NCBI RefSeq assembly: GCF_018128945.1 | Contig: NZ_CP068393.1 | Span: forward strand, 930,001 to 994,000 | Direction: 5' to 3' | From: Aristaeella hokkaidonensis | Lineage (GTDB): Bacteria; Bacillota; Clostridia; Christensenellales; Aristaeellaceae | DNA length: 64,000 bases | Shown: positions 26,319-35,344 of the stretch, one piece after another | Numbering within the stretch: position 1 is the first letter of the stretch | Layout of the letters: every line of letters starts with the position of its first letter | Made by a program: the position numbers and the translations under genes | Notes under the pieces: generated by a model | Seen by the model: only the letters and a program-made list of their open reading frames with translations | The model's database searches: none | Told to the model about the DNA's origin: nothing

Positions 26319-27649
26319 AAATCATTATCAGGAAAACATTTTTGGTGATCATAGCCGTCTTCTGTCTTTTTTCGGGCTCCAACGGCATCGGGGAATCTTT
26401 CCCGAGCCATTTTTTGCTTACAGGAGAGTTTGATTCACCGGTCACATTCAGTCTATATGCACCGGAGTATGTACAATTGGCACAGTTCGGAAAGGAAAGA
26501 CTTGATAGTCTGAATCGTTTGCTCAGGCATTTTTCTGTAACAGTCAGATCAGATCATCGCGGATCAGAAACTGTTTTGTGCATTGATCAGGAACCGCTCC
26601 TGTCCATTCAGGAGACACAGACAGCGACAAACGGGCAGAATCAAAACCTGAATAAAGAAAAAAACACGGATAAAAATGAATTGACATCCTTTCTGGATAA
26701 TCAGTATTTCAGACTGAATCGTCTGATGGATGATCTGTATCCCGTGTTCTGCAAAGCGGCGGAATTATTTCCTGAAATAACAGGCAAATCATCTGTTGCT
26801 CTTAATTTTTCCGGGTTTGGAAAAGCAGTGAGCAGGATGACGATCCAGTTTCCTTCTGAATATGTCAGTGAACATTTTCCCGAGGAGCTGACTGATCTGT
26901 GTGACAGACAATCAACACGGACTGATCTTCAGAAACTGGTATTTCAAGGATCTCAGAAAATCGTTCTGCTGTTCGATCAGAATGGCAATGTGCTCAGGAT
27001 CAATTATGACGGAACAGTAGGTGTTTCAGATGCTGAAATGAGAAAAATATCCCTGGTATGGAAATGCCTGCGCTCCGGAGATCATATCAAAGACAGCCTG
27101 ACAATCAAAACACCTGCTGTAAAAGGATACGATAAAGACAATATTACATATGAACGTGAACTGGATATATCTGATCCGTCAAACCGGAAGCTGAAATGGG
27201 ATTATCAGCTGGATCAGAAAAAGGAAAAGGAAAGAACAAAGATCAGATATACAGGTGATCTGCTTTCCGGAGATATGAACAGCTCGGGAAAAATCCAGTA
27301 CAATGTCAAAGGAAACAGTGTTCCTGAACATTCCATAATCATAACGGAAACTGTGAGCGAAGAAAAAGAGTCTGAAAATGCCGGAACACTTGAAATTACC
27401 AATAAAACAGGTAAAATAGTAACAAGCAGTGTTCTGTCAGGATTCAGTATCGGCGAATCAATTCAATCAGAGACACAAAAGAAAGAACAGACCGGTTCGC
27501 AGATCATAATGACCCAGGATAATGAAGGAATAACGGAAGAAACAATCCGTATCCTGACACAAAAAATGATGACACTGCCTGATGAGGATACTGAATTTCT
27601 GCGCAAGGATATTCCTGATGAAATATGGAAATTGTTGACGAATTATTGA
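26315..27649 (+). CDS. Secreted protein of unknown function, first of three in tandem
   Basis: 444 aa. I do not recognise the family. A signal peptide is clear (basic start KIIIRK, hydrophobic FLVIIAVFCLFSG, small residues near 24-28) without a lipobox. After a region rich in polar residues (95-125) come a helical stretch and alternating hydrophobic strands such as QKIVLLFDQNGNVLRINYDG and SGKIQYNVKGN, which suggest a beta-rich extracytoplasmic domain like the LolA/LppX type, seen by pattern only. The layout recurs in the next two genes. It overlaps dus by four bases (ATGA). Confidence 0.75.
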   Translation: MKIIIRKTFLVIIAVFCLFSGSNGIGESFPSHFLLTGEFDSPVTFSLYAPEYVQLAQFGKERLDSLNRLLRHFSVTVRSDHRGSETVLCIDQEPLLSIQETQTATNGQNQNLNKEKNTDKNELTSFLDNQYFRLNRLMDDLYPVFCKAAELFPEITGKSSVALNFSGFGKAVSRMTIQFPSEYVSEHFPEELTDLCDRQSTRTDLQKLVFQGSQKIVLLFDQNGNVLRINYDGTVGVSDAEMRKISLVWKCLRSGDHIKDSLTIKTPAVKGYDKDNITYERELDISDPSNRKLKWDYQLDQKKEKERTKIRYTGDLLSGDMNSSGKIQYNVKGNSVPEHSIIITETVSEEKESENAGTLEITNKTGKIVTSSVLSGFSIGESIQSETQKKEQTGSQIIMTQDNEGITEETIRILTQKMMTLPDEDTEFLRKDIPDEIWKLLTNY

Positions 27650-27666
27650 TATAGGGAGATCTGATC

Positions 27667-29268
27667 ATGAAAAAAACGCTTTTCACATTACTGGCTTTGA
27701 TTCTTGTACTTGCAACATGTACCTGTCAGGCTGCGGAATATACACTTCCGGAAAAAATGCACAATCAGCTTGCGATCGGAAGCGGACTGAAGGGCACTTT
27801 TTCCATCTCTTCAGAAGGTGAAATGTTCAATATTCCTTTTCTGAAAGACTTGTTTGATACAAGGTTCCTGAGGACTGTTTCAGATGCCGAATATAACCTC
27901 CGGGGTATTTTGTCCGGAAAGGATTTACATTATTATGTTTTCCAGGCCGATGAACAGGATCAGCAGAAAGCATTGTCTGAACTTTACAGAAAAGATGGTA
28001 TCTACTATTTCAGAAGCGATATGGTACAGGGCAAAATCCTGGAGTTTCCTGTAAAAAGCGCATATATTGAACAGTTTATTCCTTCAGGCACAGAAAATAT
28101 ATCTCCAGCTTCCTTTATTTCCAATATTCTTTCTGTTTCCGAGCAGGACCGGAAGGAACAGTGGGATCCGGCTTTCACCCGGTATCAGAATGAACTGGAA
28201 ATGTGGCTTGCAGGATTTGCAGTTGAGGCAGAAACCGTGAAGATGGAAAATGGTTCCTCTGCACTTGATTTTTCCTATGAAATACCCATGGAAGAAGTCA
28301 ACAGCCAAATCGTGGCATTATTTGCTGAATTCTCGACTGATCCTGATGTTAATGCGCTTCTGGACACTGTGATGACGCAGGAGGAAAAGGCGCTATATGT
28401 TAACGAAAATCTGTTGTATTACTATAAGGAAGCATTGAATTCCTTTGATATGGATAAAAAACTGACGATGAACAAACGGGTTTCAGCCATGGGAGAGGTC
28501 CTCAGTTTTGGAATAGGGTTGCCGCTTGACGAAAAATCGACAGGATATAATATTCTTCGTATTGAGTCGGTTTCCGGCCTGAACGTATACACCCTCCAAA
28601 ATCAAAAAGAGGTTATCGTTTTCGGATTGCCTGATCAGAAAAACGAGCAGGATACCACGTATGAAAAGAGCATCTGGCTGGCCAAAGTTCATACAGACCC
28701 GTCACAAAAAGATCTGGAAGACAACTTTTCCCTCAGAATGGACATAAAGAAATCTACTTCTGTATATAAAAAGGGAGAAGGCGACGATGAAAAGAATCAT
28801 GAAGAAGATCAGTATGATATCATTCTTGAGAAGGATCTGACGTATCTTCCTGAAGATCTCAATCCGGAGAGCATTCCGGAGTTTGTTCCTGTGAAGGCCG
28901 GCATTAATCTTCACTATTCCAGCAAATATGCACAGAATGTGGCTACAACGCTTGAGGTACAGGCAAGTATCATACAGGGTGAATCCACCCTGGCATTTAC
29001 GGGTAAGTTCAAGACAGCGGTTCCATGGATTTTCATGCCGTTTGAAATTCAGGATCCGATTCAGGTAGGGACAGAAAAGGAAAAGGAAATCATTACTTAT
29101 CTTACTGACTGGGTGAGTAACGCGGCATCCATGATCAGCCACAATTCGGTTGAGGAACCTATGCAGGAAGAAAAAAACACAGATGACGTTCCTGAAGATG
29201 CACAAAATGAAACAGGTGACTCTGAATCGGCGGAAACAGCTCCGCTGGAAGTTGAAGAAGCGGAATAA
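27667..29268 (+). CDS. Secreted protein of unknown function, second of three in tandem
   Basis: 533 aa. A classical signal peptide (KKTLFTLLALILVLATCTCQA) is likely cleaved after QAA; the cysteines do not form a convincing lipobox. The body alternates helices and strands: YQNELEMWLAGFAVEAETV, SALDFSYEIPMEEVNSQIVA, a helical pair near 235-265, then strands (SAMGEVLSFGIGLPL, TTLEVQASIIQGESTLAFTG). The last 40 residues are very acidic and low-complexity (EEPMQEEKNTDDVPE onward), perhaps a flexible linker. Ribosome site ATAGGGAGATCTGATC. It seems a distant paralogue of its two neighbours by layout. Confidence 0.75.
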   Translation: MKKTLFTLLALILVLATCTCQAAEYTLPEKMHNQLAIGSGLKGTFSISSEGEMFNIPFLKDLFDTRFLRTVSDAEYNLRGILSGKDLHYYVFQADEQDQQKALSELYRKDGIYYFRSDMVQGKILEFPVKSAYIEQFIPSGTENISPASFISNILSVSEQDRKEQWDPAFTRYQNELEMWLAGFAVEAETVKMENGSSALDFSYEIPMEEVNSQIVALFAEFSTDPDVNALLDTVMTQEEKALYVNENLLYYYKEALNSFDMDKKLTMNKRVSAMGEVLSFGIGLPLDEKSTGYNILRIESVSGLNVYTLQNQKEVIVFGLPDQKNEQDTTYEKSIWLAKVHTDPSQKDLEDNFSLRMDIKKSTSVYKKGEGDDEKNHEEDQYDIILEKDLTYLPEDLNPESIPEFVPVKAGINLHYSSKYAQNVATTLEVQASIIQGESTLAFTGKFKTAVPWIFMPFEIQDPIQVGTEKEKEIITYLTDWVSNAASMISHNSVEEPMQEEKNTDDVPEDAQNETGDSESAETAPLEVEEAE

Positions 29269-29297
29269 CGACCGACATCTTATTGTAGAGGATATTC

Positions 29298-30470
29298 ATG
29301 AAAAAGAGAATCTGTATTCTGATTATCATAATAAGCTGTATCTGTTCAACAGCAATTGGCGATACACACATCGGAATACAGGGAACAGTTTTGTCTGAAA
29401 AAGACAACAAAAAAAATACTGTTCTGTTTGACTTTTTCCATTATGATGAAAAAACCACTCTGATCACATCTTCGCTGACACCTGACTATATTATTCAGGA
29501 TTCCGATGAATGTCAGGATATATATAATACAATCAGTATTCTTTTCGGCATCACACCGGAAATGATTGATCATTTTTCAGAACGGATTGAAATGATATGT
29601 CGGGCGTGGATGAATACACGTTATATAGAATTATCAGAAGGTGTATATACCGGAACACTTTTTGGGAAAGCCTCAAGTGTATGCACAACAGAGTATATGC
29701 TTTCGGATTTTACGCAATTCATCAAAAATCATTATAATAATGATAATGCGTCCGGAAAAGAAAAGGATGTCAATACAGAAATCTGTGATATGCTTTTAGA
29801 ATGTTTTACCTGTTTTACTGAGACGCTGGCGGAAGAGTATAATCCACTGGTCAGAATGAAAAGTTATGACAGCGGCAGGTATGTTACATTTGATTTATTC
29901 AAACAGGATCAGGTGATCCTGACCCTGTCACTTGATAATATAAAAGAGAATGAAAAGAGAGTCCTGATCACACACAGGAAAAACAACCGCTACTATTTCC
30001 GGGATATATATGCACAATTTGATCAAGGCGAATTTGCCCTTCTGACCCGGATGTACTGCGGAAACAGTCCTTATTATGAAAATGTGTCTCAGAAAGATCT
30101 GATTATTTGTGAGCATTTTTGCCTGACTGCGGGTGATTTGCAATGCAGCATTACCTATGACTGTGAAAATGAAAAAGCAGATAAAATTCTGTCCGCGACA
30201 GGCAGTATTTCGTCTGAAAAACTGGTTGCGGATATATTCCTCAAGGACAGCAAAAGTGAAAATATCATTTTGTCAGCAATAAAAGATGATGCACAACCGG
30301 CAGAGATCACTTCTGATCCAAGGAAGGTACTGGATGATCATAATATATCGGACAACAATGTATACCGTATTGAGTTTATGTCCGGTTTAAGTCTTTTCCT
30401 TGCGGAAACCATACCAATGCTCCCTGTTCACAGCCAGAAATTACTCTATCAGATGTTATTTAATCAGTAA
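29298..30470 (+). CDS. Secreted protein of unknown function, third of three in tandem
   Basis: 390 aa. The signal peptide is KKRICILIIIISCICSTAIG. It then has strands (HIGIQGTVLSEKD, NTVLFDFFHYDEKTTLITSS), a helical middle, and a second strand-rich half (GRYVTFDLFKQDQVILTLSL, KRVLITHRKNNRYYFRDIYA, LQCSITYDCENEKAD, ILSATGSISSEKLVADIF). It holds 8 or more cysteines in the mature part, more than the other two. The stop lies 2 bases from the stop of convergent ispDF with no terminator between. No known domain is recognised; paralogy with the previous two genes is an inference from layout. Confidence 0.72.
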   Translation: MKKRICILIIIISCICSTAIGDTHIGIQGTVLSEKDNKKNTVLFDFFHYDEKTTLITSSLTPDYIIQDSDECQDIYNTISILFGITPEMIDHFSERIEMICRAWMNTRYIELSEGVYTGTLFGKASSVCTTEYMLSDFTQFIKNHYNNDNASGKEKDVNTEICDMLLECFTCFTETLAEEYNPLVRMKSYDSGRYVTFDLFKQDQVILTLSLDNIKENEKRVLITHRKNNRYYFRDIYAQFDQGEFALLTRMYCGNSPYYENVSQKDLIICEHFCLTAGDLQCSITYDCENEKADKILSATGSISSEKLVADIFLKDSKSENIILSAIKDDAQPAEITSDPRKVLDDHNISDNNVYRIEFMSGLSLFLAETIPMLPVHSQKLLYQMLFNQ

Positions 30471-30472
30471 AT

Positions 30473-31645
30473 TCAGTTGTTTTCAGTTCTGCCTGTAACT
30501 GCACATACAGCATAAGCCGATATTCCTTCCATACGTCCTTCGAATCCAAGTTTTTCTGTGGTGGTTGCCTTAATGTTAACAGCATTAAGAGGGATACACA
30601 GTGTGTTCGCAACGACTTCAGCCATTTGTGGAATGAAGGGCAGAAGCTTGGGTTTCTGGGCGACTATTGTTATATCTGTATTGGATACCTTGTATCCGGC
30701 TTCGCCGATAATCCTGTTTGTTTCTTTGAGAAGAAAAACTGAAGAGATATCTTTATACAAATCACTTGTATCAGGGAAATGTTTTCCAATGTCACCAAGT
30801 GCACAGGCACCGAGCATGGCATCCATAAGCGCATGAAGAGCAACATCTGCGTCACTGTGGCCAAGAAGCCCCTGTGAGTATGGAACTTCAACACCGCACA
30901 GGATGAGTTTCCTGCCGTCGGTCAGACGATGGACATCATAACCCATTCCGATACGCATATTTGCCGCATCTCCTTTCAGAATAGCTGAAGCTCTGGACAG
31001 ATCTTCTGGTTCGGTCAGTTTTATATTCTGTGATGAGCCGGGAACAATATGAACCGGCATATGGTAATGCTCCAGAATACCCGCATCATCAGTGCAATCA
31101 ATGCCGTCCTTAGCTGCTTTCAAAGCAGCCGGGATGAATATTCCTGCAGCAAATCCTTGAGGAGTTTGTATTTCATAAAGACTTGAACGTTCAGGAGTAT
31201 GCATGACATAATGCTCATCGTTACAGATTTTGAAAGTACTGGTAGCCGGAATACCCGGGATACCGGTTCCAAAATCCAGGACAGATTCAATAACCCGGCT
31301 GATAAGGGCGTGATTAACCAGACATCTGGCTGCGTCATGAATCAGGATGACATCGTTATCCATGGCGGAAAGCATGCGTATACCGTTTAAAACAGATTTC
31401 TGCCGGGTATTGCCGCCGGAAGTGAAATAAACAGGAAAGGGAAGAGAAGAACGGCTGAATATGCTTTCAATCTCAGGACGGTCATCCTCACGGCAAACGA
31501 TAATCATATCATCAGCCAGGGAAGAAAATGCTTCAGCGCTTCTAAGAATAACCGGTTTGCCGCATAAATCAAGAAGCACCTTATTAACAGCGGCATTCAT
31601 CCTTGTACCTTTACCGCCGGCAAGCAAAATGACATGTTTTTTCAT
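30473..31645 (-). CDS. ispDF: Bifunctional IspD-IspF (MEP cytidylyltransferase / MEcPP synthase)
   Basis: 390 aa fusion. Residues 1-229 are IspD: LAGGKGTRMNAAVNKVLLDL (CTP-binding glycine-rich loop), VILIHDAARCLV and the IQTPQGF motif. Residues 230-390 are IspF: RIGMGYDVHRL (Asp and His ligands of zinc), LLGHSDADVALHALMDA, DIGKHFPDT and KATTTEKLGFEGR. IspD forms CDP-methylerythritol from MEP; IspF cyclises CDP-ME 2-phosphate two steps later, the intervening kinase IspE being elsewhere. The gene starts 4 bases inside the end of rqcP. Such fusions are well known in several bacterial groups. dxs of the same pathway is at 10772. Confidence 0.96.
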   Translation of the reverse strand: MKKHVILLAGGKGTRMNAAVNKVLLDLCGKPVILRSAEAFSSLADDMIIVCREDDRPEIESIFSRSSLPFPVYFTSGGNTRQKSVLNGIRMLSAMDNDVILIHDAARCLVNHALISRVIESVLDFGTGIPGIPATSTFKICNDEHYVMHTPERSSLYEIQTPQGFAAGIFIPAALKAAKDGIDCTDDAGILEHYHMPVHIVPGSSQNIKLTEPEDLSRASAILKGDAANMRIGMGYDVHRLTDGRKLILCGVEVPYSQGLLGHSDADVALHALMDAMLGACALGDIGKHFPDTSDLYKDISSVFLLKETNRIIGEAGYKVSNTDITIVAQKPKLLPFIPQMAEVVANTLCIPLNAVNIKATTTEKLGFEGRMEGISAYAVCAVTGRTENN

Positions 31646-31920
31646 GATTTATTACGCTCCGCTGACAGGAAAGCATCCTCATCCAGTACTTTATACATTT
31701 CAGAGGCGAGGTCTTTACTGACGGTATCCAGTACAGAAAGGATTTCGTAATGCCCAGTGTGTTCTCCGAAACGAATACTGATTATATCACCGGGCTTGAC
31801 AGCTGAAGACGGTTTTGCAATCCGTTGATTGATCATGACACGTCCGCCGCTGCAGGCTTCACTTGCAACAGTACGTCGCTTAATAATGCGGGAGACTTTA
31901 AGGTATTTGTCAATTCTCAT
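31642..31920 (-). CDS. rqcP: RqcP/YabO-type S4-domain ribosome quality-control factor
   Basis: 92 aa from the ATG after GTGAGGATTAT; the 20 extra upstream codons of the open frame lie in a terminator hairpin. Sequence MRIDKYLKVSRIIKRRTVAS, GGRVMINQRIAKPSSAVKPGD and ISIRFGEHTGHYEILSVLD aligns well with Bacillus YabO. RqcP works with RqcH to add alanine tails to stalled peptides on 50S subunits. It follows HU, as in the conserved mazG-hupB-rqcP order, and overlaps ispDF. The yabP and yabQ sporulation genes that normally come after it are missing. Confidence 0.9.
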   Translation of the reverse strand: MRIDKYLKVSRIIKRRTVASEACSGGRVMINQRIAKPSSAVKPGDIISIRFGEHTGHYEILSVLDTVSKDLASEMYKVLDEDAFLSAERNKS

Positions 31921-31929
31921 ATAATCCTC

Positions 31930-31967
31930 ACAAAACAAAGCCCGCAGGAAACAGTGTTCCTGCGGGC
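31930..31967 (-). terminator. Intrinsic terminator between HU and rqcP
   Basis: On the minus strand GCCCGCAGGAA pairs with TTCCTGCGGGC, followed by TTTGTTTTGT. It sits 13 bases after the HU stop and 10 bases before the rqcP start, so HU mRNA should end here and rqcP-ispDF would depend on read-through or another start. Confidence 0.82.
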
Positions 31968-31979
31968 AGAAACGAATCA

Positions 31980-32273
31980 TTATTTCTTGGCCTTTTTCTT
32001 TGCGTTAACCTTGTCCTTCAGAGCCTTGCCTGCTTTGAAAGAAGGCGCCTTGGATGCGGCAATCTTGATTTCGGCACCGGTACGCGGATTACGGGCGGTA
32101 CGGGCAGGACGCTTTTTCACGTCGAAGGTTCCGAAGCCAATCAGCTGAACTTTCTCACCCTTAGCCAGAGCGCCGTTGATTGTTTCAACGAAAGCATTCA
32201 GAGCTTTTTCGGCATCTTTCTTGGAGAATGATGTTTTTTCGGCCAGCGCATTGATCAGTTCACTCTTGTTCAC
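31980..32273 (-). CDS. hup: DNA-binding protein HU
   Basis: 97 aa histone-like nucleoid protein. It starts at GTG after AAGGAGGAGATTACCT. The fold is standard: [20 protein letters not shown] helices, [23 protein letters not shown], and the DNA-embracing arm [36 protein letters not shown] short lysine-rich end (NAKKKAKK) extends the usual C-terminus by about six residues. Codons are strongly biased to the common set (CTG, GGC, GCC), fitting an abundant protein. Confidence 0.97.
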   Translation of the reverse strand: MNKSELINALAEKTSFSKKDAEKALNAFVETINGALAKGEKVQLIGFGTFDVKKRPARTARNPRTGAEIKIAASKAPSFKAGKALKDKVNAKKKAKK

Positions 32274-32293
32274 AGGTAATCTCCTCCTTGTCT

Positions 32294-32310
32294 TTATGCA
32301 GGTTGCATAA
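32294..32310. repeat. Short perfect inverted repeat upstream of HU
   Basis: TTATGCA-ggt-TGCATAA, seven-base arms around three bases, between mazG and HU, 21 bases before the HU start. It could be an operator or a small mRNA hairpin; no regulator is indicated. Confidence 0.4.
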
Positions 32311-32338
32311 AAAAATATAAATATGCCAAAGACCGGAA

Positions 32339-33778
32339 TTATTCAATTTCGCCTTCAACATGCTTTAAGTATACACATAGTTCACTGAAAGTCAAGCGTT
32401 CAAAGGATTTTCCGTCCTTCATGACGAGGCTTTCCGCATTGCGGAGACGGCACTTCAGACGATCCGCTGCCTGATGAAGAATGACTTCAGAGTCTATATT
32501 GGAATGAAAGCAAAGAAAGCAGCACAGAACAAGCAAATTACCGCATAAACCGGTCAGATCTTCAGGAACGGAGTCACTGCTGAATCTGTCCAGGAGTTCT
32601 CTGATTGCAGATATGATTTCAAAGGAAGATTCAGAGGCAGCGCTGTTATGACAGGCTTTTTTAAGTATTTTGGCAGTATATTTCAGAGCTGGAAGGGAAA
32701 CGGATACGTCATCGAGATTTTGTGAAAGTACATGATGACCGGTTTCAGAACGCTTGATCTGCTCCCAGGCAGCTGAGATACTTTCTGTATCATGAAGATC
32801 CGCATCAGAGAAAACATGCGGATGTCTGCGGATCATTTTGGCACAGATGGATGAAATAACGTCATTCAATGTAAACTCATCAAAATCATTCCCAATGGAA
32901 GCGTGAAAAATGATCTGGAAGAGGAGATCACCAAGTTCCTCACCGAGATGAAGGTAATCATCGTCATCAATGGCAGCAACACATTCCCAGGCTTCTTCTA
33001 TCAGGAAAGAACGCAGAGACTGATGAGTCTGCTGCTGGTCCCAGGGGCAGCCTTCCGGGGAGCGCAGCAGGTCCGTAATTTCTGCCAGATCACGAAGAAC
33101 ATATTTTTCACGATGCATATAATCGGAATCCGGTACCAGTAAGGCAGAAAAGTGATTGAAATGCTGCTGACGGTCAAGCATGTAAAGAGGTAAGGGTAAA
33201 GGATCACTGTCTTCCCTGAGAAGATAAACAATATGTTCATCTTCAAGAAGATTGGAAAGAGCAATTTTGATCTGCCCTGCGAGAATAACATTGTCCAGTT
33301 CTGTGATCAGTAAAGAATTCCCCGGATCATAGGAAAAAGAAGAAAGCAGGTCATACGCTGATACAGCCTGAACGAAAGAATTCCCGAGATATTGAAGCGA
33401 AGCAGAAAGATGAAGATCAAAAGCACTGACCCCTGGTATTACATTGATATGAATATGATCAGGCTTGTTCCGGAAAAGCGTTTTGACAGTGCTGTCCATC
33501 AGGCTGTCTGGAACGGCATAAACGACCTGGCCTTTGGATGCTTCCTGAAAAATATGATCAGCAATCATGCTGTTTAACTTATCAAAATCATCAGCATTCT
33601 CATAAAAACAGTCCAGGGTCTGATAAACAATGCCGTTGGATTCAAGCCAGCCGCTTATCGGATGTCTGCCGGTCCGCAGAAGGAGACGATTTGATTCACG
33701 AAGCGTATGGATTGTTTTTAGGTTCAGTAAATCAGGATCGCCCTGTCCGATTGAAACAATAATGATATCCGATTTCAT
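32339..33778 (-). CDS. mazG: MazG nucleotide pyrophosphohydrolase with N-terminal tetrapyrrole-methylase domain (YabN type)
   Basis: 479 aa two-domain protein. Residues 1-215 resemble the SAM-dependent tetrapyrrole methylase fold ([34 protein letters not shown]). From about 228 the MazG core starts with [20 protein letters not shown] and has [14 protein letters not shown] and [19 protein letters not shown], whose acidic residues bind Mg; a second helical MazG segment with [11 protein letters not shown] follows. It hydrolyses NTPs, particularly aberrant ones, to NMP and PPi. The HU gene follows 65 bases on. Same domain order as Bacillus YabN. Confidence 0.93.
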   Translation of the reverse strand: MKSDIIIVSIGQGDPDLLNLKTIHTLRESNRLLLRTGRHPISGWLESNGIVYQTLDCFYENADDFDKLNSMIADHIFQEASKGQVVYAVPDSLMDSTVKTLFRNKPDHIHINVIPGVSAFDLHLSASLQYLGNSFVQAVSAYDLLSSFSYDPGNSLLITELDNVILAGQIKIALSNLLEDEHIVYLLREDSDPLPLPLYMLDRQQHFNHFSALLVPDSDYMHREKYVLRDLAEITDLLRSPEGCPWDQQQTHQSLRSFLIEEAWECVAAIDDDDYLHLGEELGDLLFQIIFHASIGNDFDEFTLNDVISSICAKMIRRHPHVFSDADLHDTESISAAWEQIKRSETGHHVLSQNLDDVSVSLPALKYTAKILKKACHNSAASESSFEIISAIRELLDRFSSDSVPEDLTGLCGNLLVLCCFLCFHSNIDSEVILHQAADRLKCRLRNAESLVMKDGKSFERLTFSELCVYLKHVEGEIE

Positions 33779-33880
33779 TGAACTATCCTCACAGATACAG
33801 AACTGAATTCTGATTGCACTTTTCTTCCTGAGACGTACAGGAATCAGGAACTGGAATGATGGTTTACTGGTGGAAACAAA

Positions 33881-35344
33881 TCAGTATTTATGCCATGCAG
33901 AACGAGTGAAAAGAATGAAAAGAGGAAGCAGCTCCAACCGGCCAAAGAGCATCAGGAAAGATGCGGTCAGTTTGGCGTGCACACCGTAACCTGCATAGTT
34001 TTCAACAGGGCCAACAGAACCGAGGCCGGGACCCACATTGCTAACGCATGTCAGGGAAGCAGAAAGATTGGTTGTGATATCGTAGCTGCTGCCAAGAGAC
34101 ATAATAAAACCGCCAACCAGGATAAGAACAATATACATAAAGGCAAACTGGGCAATCTGAGAAAGCAGATGTTCATCAACGGATTTGCCGTCAATCCGTA
34201 TTACGTCCATTTTTTTTGGCTGGCCCGTCGCACGGATATTTCTGCGTGAAAGCTTGCTCAGTACGATAATCCTGATGACTTTTATTCCGCCGGCTGTTGA
34301 TCCGGCGCAGGAACCGATCAGCATCGCAATGACAATAATAATATGGGAGGCTGCCGGCCATTTGTTGAAATCAAAGGTTACGAATCCCGTAGTGGACATG
34401 ATTGAACTGATCTGGAAGGATCCATAACGCAGGGAAGTAAGGAAATCGCCTTTATAGAAGTCCAGATTCAGTACAGTAACCAGAATAATAAAAACAACTG
34501 CAAAAACGAAATACCAGCGGAATTCCTCGTCGTGCAGAAAAGCCTTCAGTCTTTCGCCAATCAGGAACTTGTAATACAGAGCAAAATTCACGCCAAACAT
34601 AAACATGAAGACTGTGATGGCAATTTCAACCGGAACACTGTTGTAATGTGCGATACTGTCACCGTATCTGCTGAATCCTCCGGTGCCGGCTGTTGCCATT
34701 GTATGTACTGCTGAATCATAAGGAGAAAGCCCGCATAACAGAAGCGTGACAAATTCTATCAGAGATAAAAGAATATAAATTTTATACAGAATTTTAGCTG
34801 TCGCACCGGTTTTGGGGACAAGTTTGCTCAAAGAGGGCCCGGGGCTTTCTGCTTTGACAAGATGGGAAGTACGGCCGGTCAGTTTAGGCAGAAGGGCCAG
34901 TGTCAGTACAAGTACACCCATTCCGCCAATCCAGTGCGTCGTTGCGCGCCAGAAAAGTATACCGCGGCAGGCATGATCAAATGTATATTGGGTGAAAACA
35001 CTTGCGCCCGTGGTGGTCAGACCGGATACTGTTTCAAAAAAAGCTTCTTCGAAACGCGGAAGAGTACCGGAAAGCATAAAAGGAACGGATCCAAAAATAC
35101 CCAGCAGGATCCAGCCCAGGGCAGTAATGATAAATCCTTCCTTCAGCCGAAGATGAGAATTCTGGTCTTTTCCGGGAATAAAACTCATGGCACAGCCGGC
35201 CAGCAGATTAATCAGTATACTGTATAACAAGGACGGAGCGTCACCTTCGCCGTAAACAAAAGCAACAACAAGGGAGGGCAGCATGGCTGCGGCTTCTATC
35301 AGAAGCAAAGCTCCCAGCATTCGTATGATCAGTTTACGGTTCAT
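33881..35344 (-). CDS. trkH: TrkH/KtrB-family potassium uptake channel subunit
   Basis: 487 aa integral membrane protein. Four repeated pore motifs are seen, with filter-like sequences SGLTTTGASVFTQ, TAGTGGFSRYGDS, MSTTGFVTFDFNKW and VSNVGPGLGSVGP, each around a conserved glycine. The rest is hydrophobic helices. It forms the K+ translocating part of the Trk/Ktr system with the NAD-binding subunit TrkA encoded immediately upstream (4-base overlap). K+ uptake in Firmicutes is commonly restrained by c-di-AMP; a c-di-AMP receptor gene (darA) is in the window. Confidence 0.95.
   Translation of the reverse strand: MNRKLIIRMLGALLLIEAAAMLPSLVVAFVYGEGDAPSLLYSILINLLAGCAMSFIPGKDQNSHLRLKEGFIITALGWILLGIFGSVPFMLSGTLPRFEEAFFETVSGLTTTGASVFTQYTFDHACRGILFWRATTHWIGGMGVLVLTLALLPKLTGRTSHLVKAESPGPSLSKLVPKTGATAKILYKIYILLSLIEFVTLLLCGLSPYDSAVHTMATAGTGGFSRYGDSIAHYNSVPVEIAITVFMFMFGVNFALYYKFLIGERLKAFLHDEEFRWYFVFAVVFIILVTVLNLDFYKGDFLTSLRYGSFQISSIMSTTGFVTFDFNKWPAASHIIIVIAMLIGSCAGSTAGGIKVIRIIVLSKLSRRNIRATGQPKKMDVIRIDGKSVDEHLLSQIAQFAFMYIVLILVGGFIMSLGSSYDITTNLSASLTCVSNVGPGLGSVGPVENYAGYGVHAKLTASFLMLFGRLELLPLFILFTRSAWHKY

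Noticed and set aside
33779..33880. Possible hairpin TTCCTGA/TCAGGAA between mazG and trkH
   Set aside because: The arms are only seven bases with a long loop and no T run; I could not support a terminator or operator.
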